Positions 5,887 through 6,392 of a stretch of DNA of 6,392 nucleotides are shown piece after piece. A model generated the notes under the pieces. That model made no database searches and was not told where the DNA came from. It worked only from the letters and a program-made list of their open reading frames with translations. The number at the start of each line of letters is the position of its first letter. Within the stretch, counting starts at the first letter, position 1. Both the position numbers and the translations under genes were made by a program. Location of the stretch: the NCBI GenBank assembly GCA_013205525.1, contig JABMMR010000282.1, positions 1-6,392 of the forward strand, given 5' to 3'. This DNA comes from Burkholderiales bacterium. GTDB lineage: Bacteria > Pseudomonadota > Gammaproteobacteria > Burkholderiales > Burkholderiaceae_C.

Positions 5887-6392
5887 TCAGCGTTTGACCG
5901 GTTTTACCTCATAGGGGGCGACAGAAACAGCCTCTAGCAAATAACCGCTGACACCTTGGGAGGTGGCGACCCGCCCTTCCTTGATCTCGCCCTCCACCCA
6001 AACAATGTCCATAGACTCCGGTAACTTCTTGATTTTGCTTTGTGCCGTGGGTCGAATCAGCACAATTTGATTGGCTGGGGGGGGTGGCGTGTGGATACAC
6101 GCACCAAAATAAGGAACCAACAAAAACTCACGCTTTTCGCTGCGCTCTGCATCCAATGGCACGACATAGCCTGGCAAGCGCACTTTTTTGTTGAGTTGCG
6201 ATTTGACAATCGGCGCTTCGTCAAATTTTTTCCGCATGGCAGCCATGACTTTATTGGCTTCATCACTGCTGTCTTGCAAATTGGACAACTTGCCCACCGC
6301 CGCCATTTCCTTAGTCATCTCTTTGACCCAAGGCTCGGGCATGAGGTCGTTCCAATCGATGAGGTTGTATCCTGGGGTTTCGGCGCTCAGAC
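5887..6392 (-). CDS. DUF3299 family protein, N-terminus beyond the window edge
   Basis: Partial gene: the reading frame stays open through the right edge, so 167 C-terminal residues are visible and the true start and any signal peptide are missing. The first ATG inside (6342) is not the start, because the 16 residues before it (LSAETPGYNLIDWNDL) read on into MPEPW and fit the family's 'W-x-DL-x-P' N-terminal pattern. The core has KVRLPGYVVPLD (69-80 of the visible part), then FLLVPYFGACIHTPPPPANQ (89-108), the hallmark of DUF3299 (PF11736), with a conserved Cys-x-His. The end holds VWVEGEI and GYLLEA. Family members are usually exported or lipid-anchored and, from memory, often sit near FtsX-like ABC transporter genes in possible metal-uptake clusters. 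Biochemical function is not established. The gene lies upstream of the bactofilin gene, 97 bases away. Family call is firm. Confidence 0.88.
   Translation of the reverse strand, partial: LSAETPGYNLIDWNDLMPEPWVKEMTKEMAAVGKLSNLQDSSDEANKVMAAMRKKFDEAPIVKSQLNKKVRLPGYVVPLDAERSEKREFLLVPYFGACIHTPPPPANQIVLIRPTAQSKIKKLPESMDIVWVEGEIKEGRVATSQGVSGYLLEAVSVAPYEVKPVKR

Overview
The window looks like an ordinary chromosomal stretch of a betaproteobacterium, most likely of the order Burkholderiales. A freshwater Comamonadaceae-type genome (Limnohabitans- or Rhodoferax-like) is my best guess. This rests on protein character (RpiA, class 2 PyrD, type II dehydroquinase, bactofilin, DUF3299), a moderate GC content of roughly 50-55% judged by eye, and dense packing. 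The genus is inference. I see no mobile element, CRISPR array, tRNA, rRNA or phage gene.

Layout. Left end: rpiA (minus; pentose phosphate pathway) and pyrD (plus; pyrimidine synthesis) are divergent across about 40 bases. pyrD is followed after 60 bases by a DEDDh (DnaQ-like) 3'-5' exonuclease with an unusual C-terminal module. Middle: a small secreted His/Gly-rich protein (minus) ends 2 bases from the exonuclease stop. Upstream of it on the same strand lie a MAPEG-family membrane protein and aroQ (type II 3-dehydroquinate dehydratase, shikimate pathway), 13 bases apart and probably co-transcribed. Right half: across an 82-base divergent gap from aroQ, a type II (S)-2-haloacid dehalogenase (plus) overlaps by ATGA a small exported protein of unknown function. 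That protein converges on a bactofilin gene (minus), with a small hairpin between them. Last is a DUF3299 gene (minus) whose 5' end lies beyond the right edge.

How the genes work together. rpiA and pyrD both feed nucleotide synthesis, since ribose-5-phosphate gives PRPP, the co-substrate of the step that converts orotate to OMP. The other neighbours show no obvious shared pathway. Several encode envelope proteins: the His-rich protein, the MAPEG protein, the exported partner of the dehalogenase, bactofilin, and probably DUF3299.

I do not see a convincing new multi-gene system. The points most worth a second look are a possible leaderless aroQ transcript, the C-terminal module of the exonuclease, the translationally coupled dehalogenase and exported-protein pair, the His/Gly-rich secreted protein, and the 8-base C tract in the conserved DUF3299 motif.
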